Shown piece after piece: positions 1 to 11,741 of a DNA stretch of 64,000 nucleotides. Position 1 is the stretch's first letter. Each line of letters begins with the position of its first letter. The stretch comes from Tessaracoccus aquimaris (GTDB lineage: Bacteria > Actinomycetota > Actinomycetes > Propionibacteriales > Propionibacteriaceae): positions 2,728,001-2,792,000 of the forward strand of contig NZ_CP019606.1 in assembly GCF_001997345.1 (NCBI RefSeq), read 5' to 3'. The notes under the pieces are model-generated. The model worked only from the letters and a program-made list of their open reading frames with translations, was not told the origin of the DNA and did no database searches. A program made the translations under genes and the position numbers.

Positions 1-49
1 CGAGGTCGTTCAGTAGCGGCGGGTTCCCCGTCGAGGAGCGGAGGTCACG

Positions 50-468
50 ATGGCACGTCCATCAGTGTTGTTCGTGTGTGTCAAGAACGGCGGCAAGTCG
101 CAGATCGCAGCGGCGCTGATGCGTCGGCTGGGTGGGGTCGACGTGTTCTCGGCCGGGACGGCCCCCGGCTCGGCGTTGAACGCGGAGTCGGAGGCGGCGG
201 TCGCCGAGGTGGGCGCCTCGATGAGCGGCGAGGTGCCGCGGCCGATCGACCCGACGGTATTGGCGGGCGTGGACCGCGTGGTGGTGCTGGGCGAGGAGGC
301 GGTCGTCGACCCGGTCGACGGGATGCGAGGGCCGATCGAGACGTGGATCACCGACGAGCCGTCGCTGCGCGGCATCGGGGCATGGACCGGATGCGGTTGG
401 TGCGCGACGACATCGCCGCCCGGGTGGAGAGGCTCCACGCCGAACTGCTGGAGCCCTGCGCTGGTTGA
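50..468 (+). CDS. arsC: Arsenate reductase of the mycothiol-linked LMW phosphatase type, frameshifted
   Basis: Small protein (about 139 residues once repaired) of the low-molecular-weight tyrosine phosphatase fold. The N-terminal P-loop reads CVKNGGKS, with Lys where classical phosphatases have the CX5R Arg; from memory this is how the Corynebacterium ArsC1/ArsC2 arsenate-mycothiol transferases look, and the rest of the chain matches them too (SAGT, EVGA, IDP, VDRVVVLG). It should reduce or conjugate arsenate in the cytosol using mycothiol; mshB lies 14 kb away. The ATG has an upstream GGAGG. The frame breaks near 377-380 at GGGG; one extra G gives the expected ending GMDRMRLVRDDI and the stop at 466-468. 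That stop lies inside a REP repeat. The first 49 bases may hold the tail of a preceding gene. Confidence 0.8.
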
Positions 469-711
469 GCCATGAAGGACGCGCAGCGGGCTTCATCGGT
501 CCCGCTGGTTGAGCCATGAAGGACGCGCCAGCGGACTTCATCGGTCGAAACCCCCGCACCCCCACAAGCAGACCAGTCACAGCACCAGGCGCAAGAGGTT
601 TCGACGCGCCAGCGGGCGACTCCGTCGCCGCGGCCGGCTCAACCGGCGGAATGGTGCCAGGGGTTTCGACCGATGAAGCGACGCTCCGCGCCGCTTCATG
701 GCTCAACCAGC
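460..711. repeat. REP family A cluster between convergent genes
   Basis: Two direct copies of a unit starting GCTGGTTGAGCCATGAAGG (at 460 and 504) face one inverted copy ending CTTCATGGCTCAACCAGC at 711. The tails of the direct copies contain CTTCATCGGTC, so each unit can also fold on itself. The element fills the space between two convergent genes and supplies the stop codon of both: TGA at 466-468 for arsC and, on the minus strand, 705-703 for the lipid kinase. The same family recurs at 35.8-36.9 kb and 58.3-59.1 kb. Confidence 0.85.
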
Positions 712-1664
712 TTTGATCTTGACCGCCAGAGCGTCGCGGGCGACCTCGATGCTCGCCGATCGGATCTCGCCGAAGTGATCCCCGTCCAGTTCGATCTCCT
801 CGGGCTCGCGCAGGTTGAGGTCGATGTGGGTGCACTGCAGGTAGCGCAGTTCGCGGGCGTTGTCGTCGCGCTCGCGCATCCTCGTCGACTTCAGCCTCCG
901 CAGGAAGCCGTTGTCGACGAGCACCCGCCAGGCGACCGCGATCCAGCCGAGCGGGCCGACCGGCCGGGCGGCGACCACGTCCAGGATGCCGTCGTCGATG
1001 GACGCGTCCGGCATCAGCGTCACGTTCTTCCCGATGGTGCCGACGTTGCCGACCAGCACGGTGTGCACCTTGGTGAGCTTCGGTTCGCCGCCGTCGATCC
1101 GGTACTGGAGCGTCATCCTGCGACCCTTGAGGAGCGCGACCGCGCCAGCCTTCACGTAGGCGAGCACCCCGACCCGCTTCTTCAGGCCCTCGTCGGTCGA
1201 CGACATGATCTGCGCGTCGAGCCCCATCCCAGCCATCACCGCGAATGCGTGGCTCTCCTTCGATCCGTCGGGCCGCGTCCAGTCGGCAAGCCCGATGTCG
1301 ATGGAGCGCGTCTGGCCGTTCAGGGCGATGTCGACTGAGGCGGACAGGTCGTCGATGGGGAGGGCAAGGTGGTGGGCCAGCAGGTTTCCGGTGCCCTGTG
1401 GGACGAGGGCAAGCGGAACGCCGCTGCCATGCATACCCTCCGCGACCGCGCGAACGGTCCCGTCGCCTCCGACCGCGATCACGACGTCGCACCCTTGGTC
1501 GATGGCCGAGCGTGCCTGTTCGGTGCCAGGCGAGTCCTTCTCCGTCTCGAACCAGACGCTCTCCCCCAGCCGGCGTCCTCTACCGCAGGGTTGAGGACCT
1601 TCTCGAGATCGGCCCGGTCGAGTTTGGTCGGGTTGAAGATGACGGCGGCGTTAGGCATGCCCAC
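703..1664 (-). CDS. Diacylglycerol kinase-like lipid kinase (YegS/BmrU family), frameshifted
   Basis: About 320 residues after repair, the usual size of the family. The N-terminus AAVIFNPTK is the family opening, followed by the nucleotide-binding GGDGT motif and PQGTGN. It probably phosphorylates diacylglycerol or a related lipid at the inner membrane face. The frame breaks near 1561-1566 at a C run on the plus strand; adding one base joins GWGESVWFETEKDSPG to VIAVGGDGT. The start is uncertain: GTG at 1664 or ATG at 1658, neither with a clear ribosome site. It follows glgX by 43 bp on the same strand, so co-transcription is likely. Its stop codon lies inside the REP cluster. Confidence 0.8.
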
Positions 1665-1707
1665 ATTGTTGCCGACGTGCCCGTCACCTTGGCTGGAACG
1701 CTGAACC

Positions 1708-4034
<2,327 letters not shown>

Positions 4035-4041
4035 ATCAAAT

Positions 4042-4047
4042 ATTCTA
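4042..4047 (-). promoter_or_regulatory. -10 box of leaderless glgX promoter
   Basis: TAGAAT on the minus strand, with 7 bases to the ATG. It sits in a locally AT-rich stretch (4035-4080), unlike the flanking DNA. No convincing -35 is seen. Confidence 0.6.
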
Positions 4048-4158
4048 GAACGTTCAATCGAATTCGCGTATTTGCCCTACCCAGCGTCACTGCTGGCGGC
4101 GGATCTCCCGCGCTGGACGAGGGGTGGGCGCCTGAGGCGTTGAACAGTAGTCGTTGCT

Positions 4159-4175
4159 CGTTGCCGATGGCAACG
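4159..4175 (-). terminator. Small hairpin downstream of the DUF6493-like gene
   Basis: CGTTGCC, loop GAT, GGCAACG: a perfect 7-bp stem about 70 bp past the stop of the minus-strand gene. No T-tract follows, so termination is only possible. The rest of 4035-4245 holds no gene. Confidence 0.3.
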
Positions 4176-4245
4176 TTCACATCCCGTCCGGCGCCCAACG
4201 AGTCCCGGATGCTGCTCAACGCAGGTGCCCAACCAGCGCCCAGCC

Positions 4246-7200
4246 TCAGGGGGCGGTCAGGCTGGCCCAGAGGTCGCGGGCCTTCTGGAGTGCCTTGGTC
4301 GAGCCCTTGCGGGCGGCCAGGGCGGCGACGCCTTCCCACGCCTGGTCGACCGGGGGCGTCCAGCCCCTCGCGGCGGCCTTCCGCAGGTGCGGCGCGTAGT
4401 GCCCCAACGTGTCGAGGACGGGGTTCAGCCAAGCGGGGAGCTTCGCGGCCGAGGCTGCGACGCGGGTCGCCTCCGCGAGCACGGGCCACAGCCGTTGCAG
4501 CGAGGTCGGCACCCGCCGGACGAACACCGCGATGCCCCGCGGGTTGAACTCCTCGTCGGCCAGCAGCGAGCGGGCCGCCGCGTCGACGCCCTGCCAGGTG
4601 AGGACGCCGCTGGTGAACGCTGTGTCGTCGCTGAGGCCGTAGCTGTGTTCGGGCCCGAGCCCGAGGCCGTTGCAGGTCTGGATCAGCGCGGCGGCGGTGG
4701 CCACCGTCGCCTGCTTGACCTTGTGCTTGCGCCTGCCGTCGGCGACCGGCAACCCATCGATGACGGTGATGGGCTCGACCCACAACGCGCCGTCCTTCGG
4801 CGTCAGCCAGAGCCACAGGTCGGGGTGCCGGGCCGTCCGTTCCCCCTCGATCGAGTAGACGGAAAGCCAACCGGTGGCCAGGTCGTACTGGGAGACGCCA
4901 CGCCACCTGAACCGGGTCCCGTCGGGCAGCGTGCAGATCAGTTGCTGATCCCAGGTGCCGTCGCCCTGGCGCGCCACGAACTCGACCCCGTCCTCGATGG
5001 GTCGGACATCCGCCGGCTCGGCCCAGATCCGTTCCAGGGGCTCCGGTGCGACCTCGACGACCGGTGCGACCTGGGCGACCGGCGCCTCCGCGGCGTGGGT
5101 CACCGTCGGAGTGGGCAGGGCCGCCAGCACGCCGCGGGCGAGCTTCGTGGCGCGCGATGACCCGGGTCGCTCGGCGAGGGCTCGGACCGCGGGCAGGTCG
5201 AGCGCCGCCGCGAGCGCGGCCCCCTCGTCGACGGCGGCCGCCACGTGCGGCAGCAGCGCGGTGACCGCCTCGACGACGTCGGCGGAGCCTGCCAGCAGCC
5301 TGGGTTGCCGAAGCGACGCCGCCAGGAGGTCGTCGAGCAGGGGCCAGACGACGGCCAGCATCCCGTCGTGCGCCAGGTCGACGCAGACGGTGGCGAACGA
5401 CGCCAGGCCGGTCGGCACCACGGACCAGTCGAGCAGGGCGACGTCGGCGACGCCTGGCTGCAGCAGTCCGCGGTCCCACGCCTCCCGCACCGTGGCCGAC
5501 GCGTCCGACACGGCCGCCGGGTTGAGGCCTCGCTGGATGCCGAGGATGTTGACGGCCAAGCCAGGGGTGAGGGGGCGGGCCCTGCGCACCGCCTGCCGCG
5601 CCTCCACGCCGAGGGAGGCAGAGCCCCAGTTGGTGATGTTCATGGCGGCGGCATCGCCCCAGGTCGGCAGCACGTAGCCGGTGAACTCGGAATGGCCGGC
5701 CAGCCCGGAGCGAAGCCCCATCCCGAGCGTCGCGATGGCTTGGGGCGCCCGGGTCGGGGCCGTCTTGTAGCGGTCGTCCTCCCGGTCGGGAATCAGGCCC
5801 GGCTCCTCGAAGGGGGCGTCGAGGTAGTCGGCAGCGAGCCTGCCCGCCGACTCGTGCGTGCCCGCTACCCGCACCGTGGTCGCCCAGAGGTCGTCACGGA
5901 CGGCCTTCGAGACAAGCGTCACGTCGAGGCGGGTCAGGGCGAGGGCGAGGTCGGCGCGGCCCGGCGCCACCCCCTCGTCGCGGTAGCGGCGCAGCCTCGC
6001 CAGCAGGTCGGCGGGGTCGATCCGGAGGTCCTCCCACGTCGGCGTCGACAGCGGAATGGGCAGCGCGCCGAGGCGTCCGACGACCTCGACCTCGCGACGG
6101 GCGCCCGGGGTGTCGACGCCGAGCCTCCTTACGTCGGTCACCGGGGTGCCTGAGCGCCACGCGCCGATCGCCAGCAGGCCGGGGACCAGGCTGTCGCCGA
6201 CGCCCGCCAGCGCGTCGCGCGCCGCGGCCGGGTCGAGCCGGGCGACCTCGTTGGCGAGGGCGAGGAAGCGGTCCGCCTCGACGTCCTCCGCGAACGCCGG
6301 CCTGCGGAGCAGTCGCGCGGCGGCCTCCGTCAGGGCCTGCGGCGTCGGCTCCGGGACGGCGAACCGGGGCACCTCCCACAGCGGCGGGGGCTGAGTCCAG
6401 AGGCCACCCACCTCGACGTCGTCTGCGGTCTCGTTATGGACGCCGATCCCCCACGCGTCGGCGAGCGTCGACGCGGCCTTGGCTACCGCTGCGTCGGAAC
6501 TCGTCAGGTGGAGTGGCAGCAGGGCCGCCGCGACGTCGATCGTCTCCTCGGAGGGGCGGGGGCGTTCGGCCGCGGCGCGCAGCACCGCTCGCGCCGCCTT
6601 CTTGATGGTCGTGCCGAGCGTCACGGCGAGCACGTCGCCAAGCACCGCATCGTCGGCCCGTGCGATCAGGACCGGGGCGAACCGCTCGATGAGGGGGCCC
6701 TCCCCGTGCGACATGGCGGAGACGAGGAGGTCGGCGCGGGCGACAAGTTCCTCATCGGTGACGGCGAGAGCCTCGAGCGCCCGCAGCCACATCCGCCTGT
6801 CGACCTGCCGTGTCGCGGCGTCGAGGCCTGCGAAGGCGGCCTCCAGGCCGCGGTCGCGTGGGACGAGGCCGTCCGTCACCGCCCAGCCGAGCAGGTCATC
6901 CCAGCGTCCGTCCGCTGAGATCCCTGTGGTCAGCGCGGCCTCGAGGTGCTCGGCGAAGCGCGCCTCGACGTCGGGGCGCGGCGGGAGGTCGCCGTTCGGG
7001 TCGGGCAGCATGGCCGGGTCGAGCACCATCGCCGCGTTGGCCGCCCACTGTTCGAGGTAGTCGCGGTCCGGAGGAAGTGGAAGGCCCAGCCTGGCCACCA
7101 GCGAGACGATGGCGGGGAGGGCGTCCCAGCGGCGACCGCGCGCGCGGCAGTAGGCCGATGCGAAGTCCTCGCCGCGCTCCGCAACCAGCCTGATGGCGAG

Positions 7201-7479
7201 TTCGCGATCGGCAACGGGGAGCACCTGCACGGCCCGCGAGGCGGGCACGCCGACCCGGACGGCGAAGTAGCCGAGCAGGTCGTCGTTGTCGTCGACCGCG
7301 CTCTGCCAGCCGCGGTAGCCGTACTCGCCCCATTCGCCCTTCGCGAGCCCCCGCTTGGCGACCGCCCGTTGCTCGGGGGTGCCGAGCGGCAGCGACTCGA
7401 CGTCGGCGCGGTCGGCGCCCGCCCAGCCGAGTTCCAGGAAGACGGCGTAGGCGGCGGCCAGTTCCGCGGTCAGCCTCAT
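4246..7479 (-). CDS. Large alpha-helical protein, DUF6493-like, coupled to SWIM protein
   Basis: A 1077-residue soluble protein without signal peptide or membrane segment. It is rich in Ala, Leu, Asp and Arg and reads like a helical-repeat scaffold through residue 850; a more beta-like C-terminal part follows (FVARQGDGTWDQQLICTLPDGTRFRWRG broken by short turns). I believe it corresponds to the DUF6493 family found beside SWIM proteins in actinobacteria, but this is from memory. No catalytic motif is recognised. Its ATG overlaps the TGA of the SWIM gene (ATGA), so the two are translationally coupled and probably act as one complex. Confidence 0.75.
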   Translation of the reverse strand: MRLTAELAAAYAVFLELGWAGADRADVESLPLGTPEQRAVAKRGLAKGEWGEYGYRGWQSAVDDNDDLLGYFAVRVGVPASRAVQVLPVADRELAIRLVAERGEDFASAYCRARGRRWDALPAIVSLVARLGLPLPPDRDYLEQWAANAAMVLDPAMLPDPNGDLPPRPDVEARFAEHLEAALTTGISADGRWDDLLGWAVTDGLVPRDRGLEAAFAGLDAATRQVDRRMWLRALEALAVTDEELVARADLLVSAMSHGEGPLIERFAPVLIARADDAVLGDVLAVTLGTTIKKAARAVLRAAAERPRPSEETIDVAAALLPLHLTSSDAAVAKAASTLADAWGIGVHNETADDVEVGGLWTQPPPLWEVPRFAVPEPTPQALTEAAARLLRRPAFAEDVEADRFLALANEVARLDPAAARDALAGVGDSLVPGLLAIGAWRSGTPVTDVRRLGVDTPGARREVEVVGRLGALPIPLSTPTWEDLRIDPADLLARLRRYRDEGVAPGRADLALALTRLDVTLVSKAVRDDLWATTVRVAGTHESAGRLAADYLDAPFEEPGLIPDREDDRYKTAPTRAPQAIATLGMGLRSGLAGHSEFTGYVLPTWGDAAAMNITNWGSASLGVEARQAVRRARPLTPGLAVNILGIQRGLNPAAVSDASATVREAWDRGLLQPGVADVALLDWSVVPTGLASFATVCVDLAHDGMLAVVWPLLDDLLAASLRQPRLLAGSADVVEAVTALLPHVAAAVDEGAALAAALDLPAVRALAERPGSSRATKLARGVLAALPTPTVTHAAEAPVAQVAPVVEVAPEPLERIWAEPADVRPIEDGVEFVARQGDGTWDQQLICTLPDGTRFRWRGVSQYDLATGWLSVYSIEGERTARHPDLWLWLTPKDGALWVEPITVIDGLPVADGRRKHKVKQATVATAAALIQTCNGLGLGPEHSYGLSDDTAFTSGVLTWQGVDAAARSLLADEEFNPRGIAVFVRRVPTSLQRLWPVLAEATRVAASAAKLPAWLNPVLDTLGHYAPHLRKAAARGWTPPVDQAWEGVAALAARKGSTKALQKARDLWASLTAP

Positions 7480-8782
7480 CGCGGGTCGCCTGCGCTGAGG
7501 TCGACGGCGAGCGCGTGGGCGCACGGCCCGCGGCCGGTTCCGTGGCGCAGGTACCAGGCGCAGGTGCACGTCGGCCCGCTCGAGGACCTGCGCACCGTGT
7601 AGACGGTCTCGCCAGAGGTGACCCGCCAACCACCGTCGGGGGTCGGAGCCACGAGGCCCGCGTCGGCCATCGCCCTCGCCTTGACGAGCCTCGGGTTGTC
7701 CCGGTCGACGCGGTCGGGGTCGTGCGGGAGTTCCCGGTGGAACCAGGCCTGGTCGTGCGCGTCCCAGCCGACCCGGCCCGACGCCGCGAGGACGGCGAGG
7801 CCGCCGCGGACGCGCGCCTCCTCCAGGTTCCCCTCGCGGGCGAGACGGGGCACGTCGATGATGGGTTCGAAGGCGAGCAGCGCGGCGATGAGGTCACCGT
7901 CATCGAGCACGTCGGAGCCGGAGAGGCCAGTCAGCAGCGAGCCCTCGCCGGAATGCCCGCGCCAGGCCTCCTCCGTCAACCCAAGCGTCAGCCTGGAGCC
8001 CGGCAGGTCGGCGGTGACGATCACCGGACCCGCGTCGTCGGTGCCGTGGATCGACAGGCCGCTCACGTGCGGCAGCAGTCGCTTCAGCGCGTTGAGCCGG
8101 TTGAGCCCGGAGATCCGCACCGAACCTGCCACCAGGCGCGGGCTGACCCTCCCTTGCGGCGTGACCCACCCGTCCTTCCCGGACGACGTGGCGCCGGGCA
8201 GCGCCGCGACGAACGCCTTGGCGGCGGGCCCCTTCAGGATGACGGCCAGCGGCAGGTCGCGGTGCAGTTCCGCCACGTTGCCGAGCGCCCTGACCCAGCG
8301 GGACGGCATCGCGACCGGTCGCTCGACGGCGGTGGCCTCGGGCGTCGAGACCGTGAGTCCGGCGGTGCCGACGTCGAGGTGGAGGAGTTGGTCCCTTCCG
8401 ACCTTGGTGAGCGCCGACCTTGTGGCGAGGTTGATGTCGACGTTGGTGGTGCCGTGCGCGAGTTCCCCGGTGTCGAAGGCGTCGGGCAGCAGGTCGAGCC
8501 GCGCGTAGACCCCGTTGCAGGCGGAGAAGCACTCCGCGCGGAGCCGGTCGCCGTGGGCCGTGAGGATCGGGTCTCGGAGGCTCGCGGGTGCGAACTGGAA
8601 GTAGCGGGTGGCGGTGACGTCGGCCAGGGAGAGGAGGCCGCGGGCGAGCACGAGGGGGTGCGCCGCGAAGCCGCTGAAGAAGGTGGGGCCTCGACGATCC
8701 CGTCGGGGGTGAGCGCGGGCGCGAGCGCGAGTCCCAGGTCGTCGTCGACCAGCGCTGAGGTTCCGTGGAAGGCGCGGATCAT
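7476..8782 (-). CDS. SWIM zinc-finger protein, frameshifted
   Basis: About 435 residues after repair. The C-terminal SWIM motif is complete: CTC, then CAH about 13 residues later (CxC...CxH), a zinc-binding module used for nucleic-acid or protein contacts. The N-terminal 330 residues are unassigned. The frame breaks near 8686-8690 (GGGG on the plus strand); one base joins MIRAFHGTSALVDDDLG... to TFFSGFAAHPLVLARGLLSL. It is transcribed from a leaderless promoter (TAGACT, 6 bases before the ATG) and ends in ATGA overlap with the large downstream partner. In other actinobacteria SWIM proteins often sit with MoxR ATPase and vWA genes; none is present here. Confidence 0.82.
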
Positions 8783-8788
8783 GGCGAG

Positions 8789-8794
8789 AGTCTA
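8789..8794 (-). promoter_or_regulatory. -10 box of leaderless SWIM operon promoter
   Basis: TAGACT on the minus strand with 6 bases to the ATG and no ribosome site, inside the 31-bp gap to the oxidoreductase stop codon. Confidence 0.6.
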
Positions 8795-8813
8795 GTCAGG
8801 GCCGGTCGGCGGC

Positions 8814-10178
8814 TCATTCGGCGGACGCGCGCAGCGTCAGGCCCGCGTCGAACAGCAGGGCTGGGTCGACGCGCTCGGAGATGGCGCGCAGCCTCCTACC
8901 CGTCTCACCGGGCCAGGCGAGTTCCGCCTGCCGCGCCCTGGTGTCGGAGGTGTAGGCGGAGTAGACGCCGGACGCGACCGCCTCGACGGGCTCCCAGGCG
9001 CGGTCGATCGCGGCGATCCCGCGCGGCTGCGCCCAGAGCGAGACCAGCACCTCCTGGTGGCGGTGCCCGAAGGCGGTCGCGGGGGCGGGCAGGTCCGCGA
9101 CGATCCCTCCGAGGGATCGCAACTCGACGAGGGAGGCGACGTCGTGGCGGAGGGCCTCTGCCACCCGCTCTCCGAGCGCACGATCGGCCACGTCGACGAG
9201 GGCGTCGCGCATCTGGATGTGCTGCTGCCCGACCTTCGGGCTCCGCGGCGTGGGGACGATGCCGGAGTAGGGCATCAGCGAGGCATCGTGCTGCACCAGG
9301 GGCGCGAGGCGCGCGAAGTCGGACACGGCGGGTTGGGCCGCGGCGATGTCGGTGTCGGCCCAGACGTTGCGCGCGACACTGAGGTGGCGACCGTCAGGGA
9401 GGCGCTGCAGCATCAGGAAACTGGTGAACTCGCGCGGGGCGCCGCGCATCAGGTCTCCCCACGCGTGGACGTATCCCGGAAGGTCGTCGACGATCTGCTG
9501 GGACGCCTGGTGGATCACGACGACGTCGTCCTCGCCGATCCTGCGCGCCTCGAGGTCGAGGTCGACCACCACGCCTGCCTGGGTGCCGCCGCCGCGCAGC
9601 GCCCAGAACAGGTCGGGCTCATGCTCTGCATCGACGACGTGGACCGCCCCGTCCGCCGTCACGATGGTCGCCCGGCGGATCAGGTCGAGCGTCAGCCCGT
9701 GTGCCCGGACGAAGTAGCCGATTCCGCCCGCGGTAGCGAGGCCGCCCACGCCCGTGTCGCCCATGTTGCCGCTGGTGATGACCAGGCCATGCCCGCTCAG
9801 TTCGGCCGCGACGTCGCCCCAGATGGCGCCCGCCTGAACCCGCACCAGGTCGGCTCCGAGCACCTCGACGCGGTTCAGCGCCGAGAGGTCGAGGACGACT
9901 CCCCCGTCGTTGGTCGAGGCGCCGGAGATGCCGTGGCCTCCCGAGCGGACCGAGAACGGCACCTGGCCGACGGCGGCCCGGAGCCCCGCGGCGTAGCCGA
10001 CGGCCGCGGCGGCGTCGTCGACATCACGGGCCATCAGGATCAGGTCCGGGGTGCCGACGCGCATGTAGGACGAGGACAGATACGGGTAGCGGGCCCGGTC
10101 CGCGGGCGTCACCGCGACGCCGTCCAGTTCGGTGGGCAGCGCTGGCCAGGCCGCTGGTAGTGGCGTCGGCTGGGGCAT
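8814..10178 (-). CDS. FAD-binding oxidoreductase (PCMH/BBE, berberine-bridge-like)
   Basis: 454-residue flavoprotein. The PCMH FAD domain spans about residues 30-210, with RSGGHGISG carrying the His usually bound covalently to the FAD 8-alpha carbon. The second site GGIGYFVRAHGLTLD has no Cys, so a single covalent link is expected rather than the bicovalent arrangement. The C-terminus (about 400-450) fits a BBE domain. It probably oxidises a sugar or small alcohol with oxygen. The start is chosen at the ATG preceded by GGAGG five bases upstream; longer readings extend into noncoding DNA. It faces away from the HAD gene. Confidence 0.85.
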   Translation of the reverse strand: MPQPTPLPAAWPALPTELDGVAVTPADRARYPYLSSSYMRVGTPDLILMARDVDDAAAAVGYAAGLRAAVGQVPFSVRSGGHGISGASTNDGGVVLDLSALNRVEVLGADLVRVQAGAIWGDVAAELSGHGLVITSGNMGDTGVGGLATAGGIGYFVRAHGLTLDLIRRATIVTADGAVHVVDAEHEPDLFWALRGGGTQAGVVVDLDLEARRIGEDDVVVIHQASQQIVDDLPGYVHAWGDLMRGAPREFTSFLMLQRLPDGRHLSVARNVWADTDIAAAQPAVSDFARLAPLVQHDASLMPYSGIVPTPRSPKVGQQHIQMRDALVDVADRALGERVAEALRHDVASLVELRSLGGIVADLPAPATAFGHRHQEVLVSLWAQPRGIAAIDRAWEPVEAVASGVYSAYTSDTRARQAELAWPGETGRRLRAISERVDPALLFDAGLTLRASAE

Positions 10179-10229
10179 GGTGGCCTCCTTCGTGGCCCGA
10201 GTCTGCCATCCGGCGGCGACAACGCGCCG

Positions 10230-10235
10230 TACAGT
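10230..10235 (+). promoter_or_regulatory. -10 box of leaderless HAD promoter
   Basis: TACAGT followed by 6 bases and the ATG at 10242; no ribosome site is present. Confidence 0.6.
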
Positions 10236-10241
10236 GACGCC

Positions 10242-10874
10242 ATGTTCCGCAACCTGATCTGGGACCTCGGCGGCACGCTGGTCGACACCTACCCGGCCCT
10301 CGATGCCGCCCTCGCGGGCGTTGTCACCGCCCACGGGGGTGCGATCGACGTCGCGGAGGTGGCCCGGCTGACCCGTCGATCCACGGGCGAGGCGATCACC
10401 GTCCTCTCGGGGCGGTTCGGCATCCCCGAGGAGGCGTTCCGCGACGCGGAGGCCGCCCTGAAACGACGCTGGGAGCGCGACCCGGCGCCCGCGATGCCGG
10501 GCGCCGCGGCCCTGTTCGCTGATGTCCGGGCCGCGGGTGGCCTGAACCTGGTGGTGACGCACCGCGACCGGGCCTCGGCGACCGCCCTGCTCGACGGGCT
10601 GGCGTTGCGCGTCGACGGCCTCATCTCGACGGCGGACGGGTACCCCCGCAAGCCCGATCCCGGGATGTACCGCGTGCTACTTCAGGAGAACGGGCTGGAC
10701 GCGGCGGACTGTCTCGCGGTCGGCGACCGTCCCATCGACGCGGAGGCGGCGCGGGCGGCGGGCCTGACCGCCGCGACGCTCGAGTCGGCCGCGGCCCCTG
10801 TCGACGACGAGGCGGAGTATTCCGTGGAGACGCTCGACCAACTCCGGCCGCTGCTTGGCCTCGCCCGCGGCTAG
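10242..10874 (+). CDS. HAD-family hydrolase (phosphoglycolate phosphatase-like)
   Basis: 210-residue HAD subfamily IA protein: motif I IWDLGGTLVDT, motif II VTHRDR, motif III Lys in YPRKPDPGMY, motif IV GDRPID. Oddity: the second Asp of motif I (DxD), the general acid/base of phosphatases, is Gly (DLGGTL). Such DxG members exist but their activity is less certain; an altered reaction is possible. Its TAG stop interlocks with the stop of the convergent gene in the shared tetranucleotide CTAG (10871-10874). Confidence 0.88.
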   Translation: MFRNLIWDLGGTLVDTYPALDAALAGVVTAHGGAIDVAEVARLTRRSTGEAITVLSGRFGIPEEAFRDAEAALKRRWERDPAPAMPGAAALFADVRAAGGLNLVVTHRDRASATALLDGLALRVDGLISTADGYPRKPDPGMYRVLLQENGLDAADCLAVGDRPIDAEAARAAGLTAATLESAAAPVDDEAEYSVETLDQLRPLLGLARG

Positions 10875-11641
10875 AGGTCGACGTAGTTTTCGGTGTAGCC
10901 GAGCAGCAACAGGTCCTTGCCCCGGATGACCTGGGCTAGCTCGGCCCAGCCAGGCGCGTCGGGTGCCCCGTAGGCGGAGATGAGGTCGGCGACCACCGCG
11001 GCGGCCTCCTCTTGGCCGAGCGGGTGGTCGCGCTCGAAGCCGAGCCAGGAGGCCCCCTCGCCGAAGAGGCGGTAGCCGTGCCGCTGCTGGAGGTGCCAGG
11101 CCAGCGCGTGGTTGGCGAAGACGTCGAGGTCGCCTGAGAAGTAGCCGTTGGGTGCGCCCGCCAGCACCAGGTCGTCCGCGTCGACCGGAACCGTGAGGAG
11201 GTGCGACACACGGTCGAGGAGCAGGTTCGGTTCGGCATTCACCTTGACGAGCGCCGCGACGTCCCGTTCGCTGGTCATCAGCCGCTCGGCGAGGCCCTCG
11301 AGCGGGACGGTGCCACGCCGCTCGGCGAGCAGCCTCGCCAGCCGTGAGGCCTGGGCGAGTTCGTGACGCTCGTCGGCTGCCTCGTCCCACTGCTCGCCGT
11401 CGGACGGAGCGCCCCACTCGTCGTCTGGGACCTCCAGGTCGTCCGCCTCCCAGGCATGCATGCTCGTGTAGGCCGCCTGGTCGATGTCGTCCAGCGTGAT
11501 GAGGACCCGGCTCTCCGGGACGGCGGTTCTGGCCTCCCGGACGGCGTCGACGAGTTGGCCGATGTCGTCGAACCCGCTCACCCGGACGCTCGCGAAGCCG
11601 TTGAACGCGCCAGCCTGGCCCTCGATGTCACTGATCTCCAT
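10871..11641 (-). CDS. Hypothetical protein, acidic, cytosolic
   Basis: 256 residues, no signal or membrane segment, not recognised. The first 60 residues alternate like an alpha/beta unit (VLITLDDIDQ), followed by an acidic linker near 75-95 (EADDLEVPDDEWG) and a mostly helical second half with FANHALAWHLQQRHGYRL. It has its own leaderless promoter (TAGCGT, 6 bases before the ATG) and converges on the HAD gene with overlapping stops. No function is proposed. Confidence 0.75.
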   Translation of the reverse strand: MEISDIEGQAGAFNGFASVRVSGFDDIGQLVDAVREARTAVPESRVLITLDDIDQAAYTSMHAWEADDLEVPDDEWGAPSDGEQWDEAADERHELAQASRLARLLAERRGTVPLEGLAERLMTSERDVAALVKVNAEPNLLLDRVSHLLTVPVDADDLVLAGAPNGYFSGDLDVFANHALAWHLQQRHGYRLFGEGASWLGFERDHPLGQEEAAAVVADLISAYGAPDAPGWAELAQVIRGKDLLLLGYTENYVDL

Positions 11642-11647
11642 GGGCCA

Positions 11648-11653
11648 ACGCTA
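11648..11653 (-). promoter_or_regulatory. -10 box, leaderless hypothetical gene
   Basis: TAGCGT on the minus strand, then TGGCCC and the ATG. Confidence 0.5.
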
Positions 11654-11698
11654 GTGACTCGAGGGTGCACAGGGCGGTGGACCCGTCGGGCCGGAATG

Positions 11699-11733
11699 GC
11701 CGCTGCTCCCGATCAGCGATCGGGGGCAGCGGC
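11699..11733 (-). terminator. Strong hairpin after the beta-propeller surface protein
   Basis: Sixteen-base-pair stem (arms 11699-11714 and 11718-11733, one G-U pair) with an AGC loop, 9 bp beyond the stop of the minus-strand gene. No U-tract, as is common in actinobacteria. Confidence 0.75.
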
Positions 11734-11741
11734 TCGGTTCG

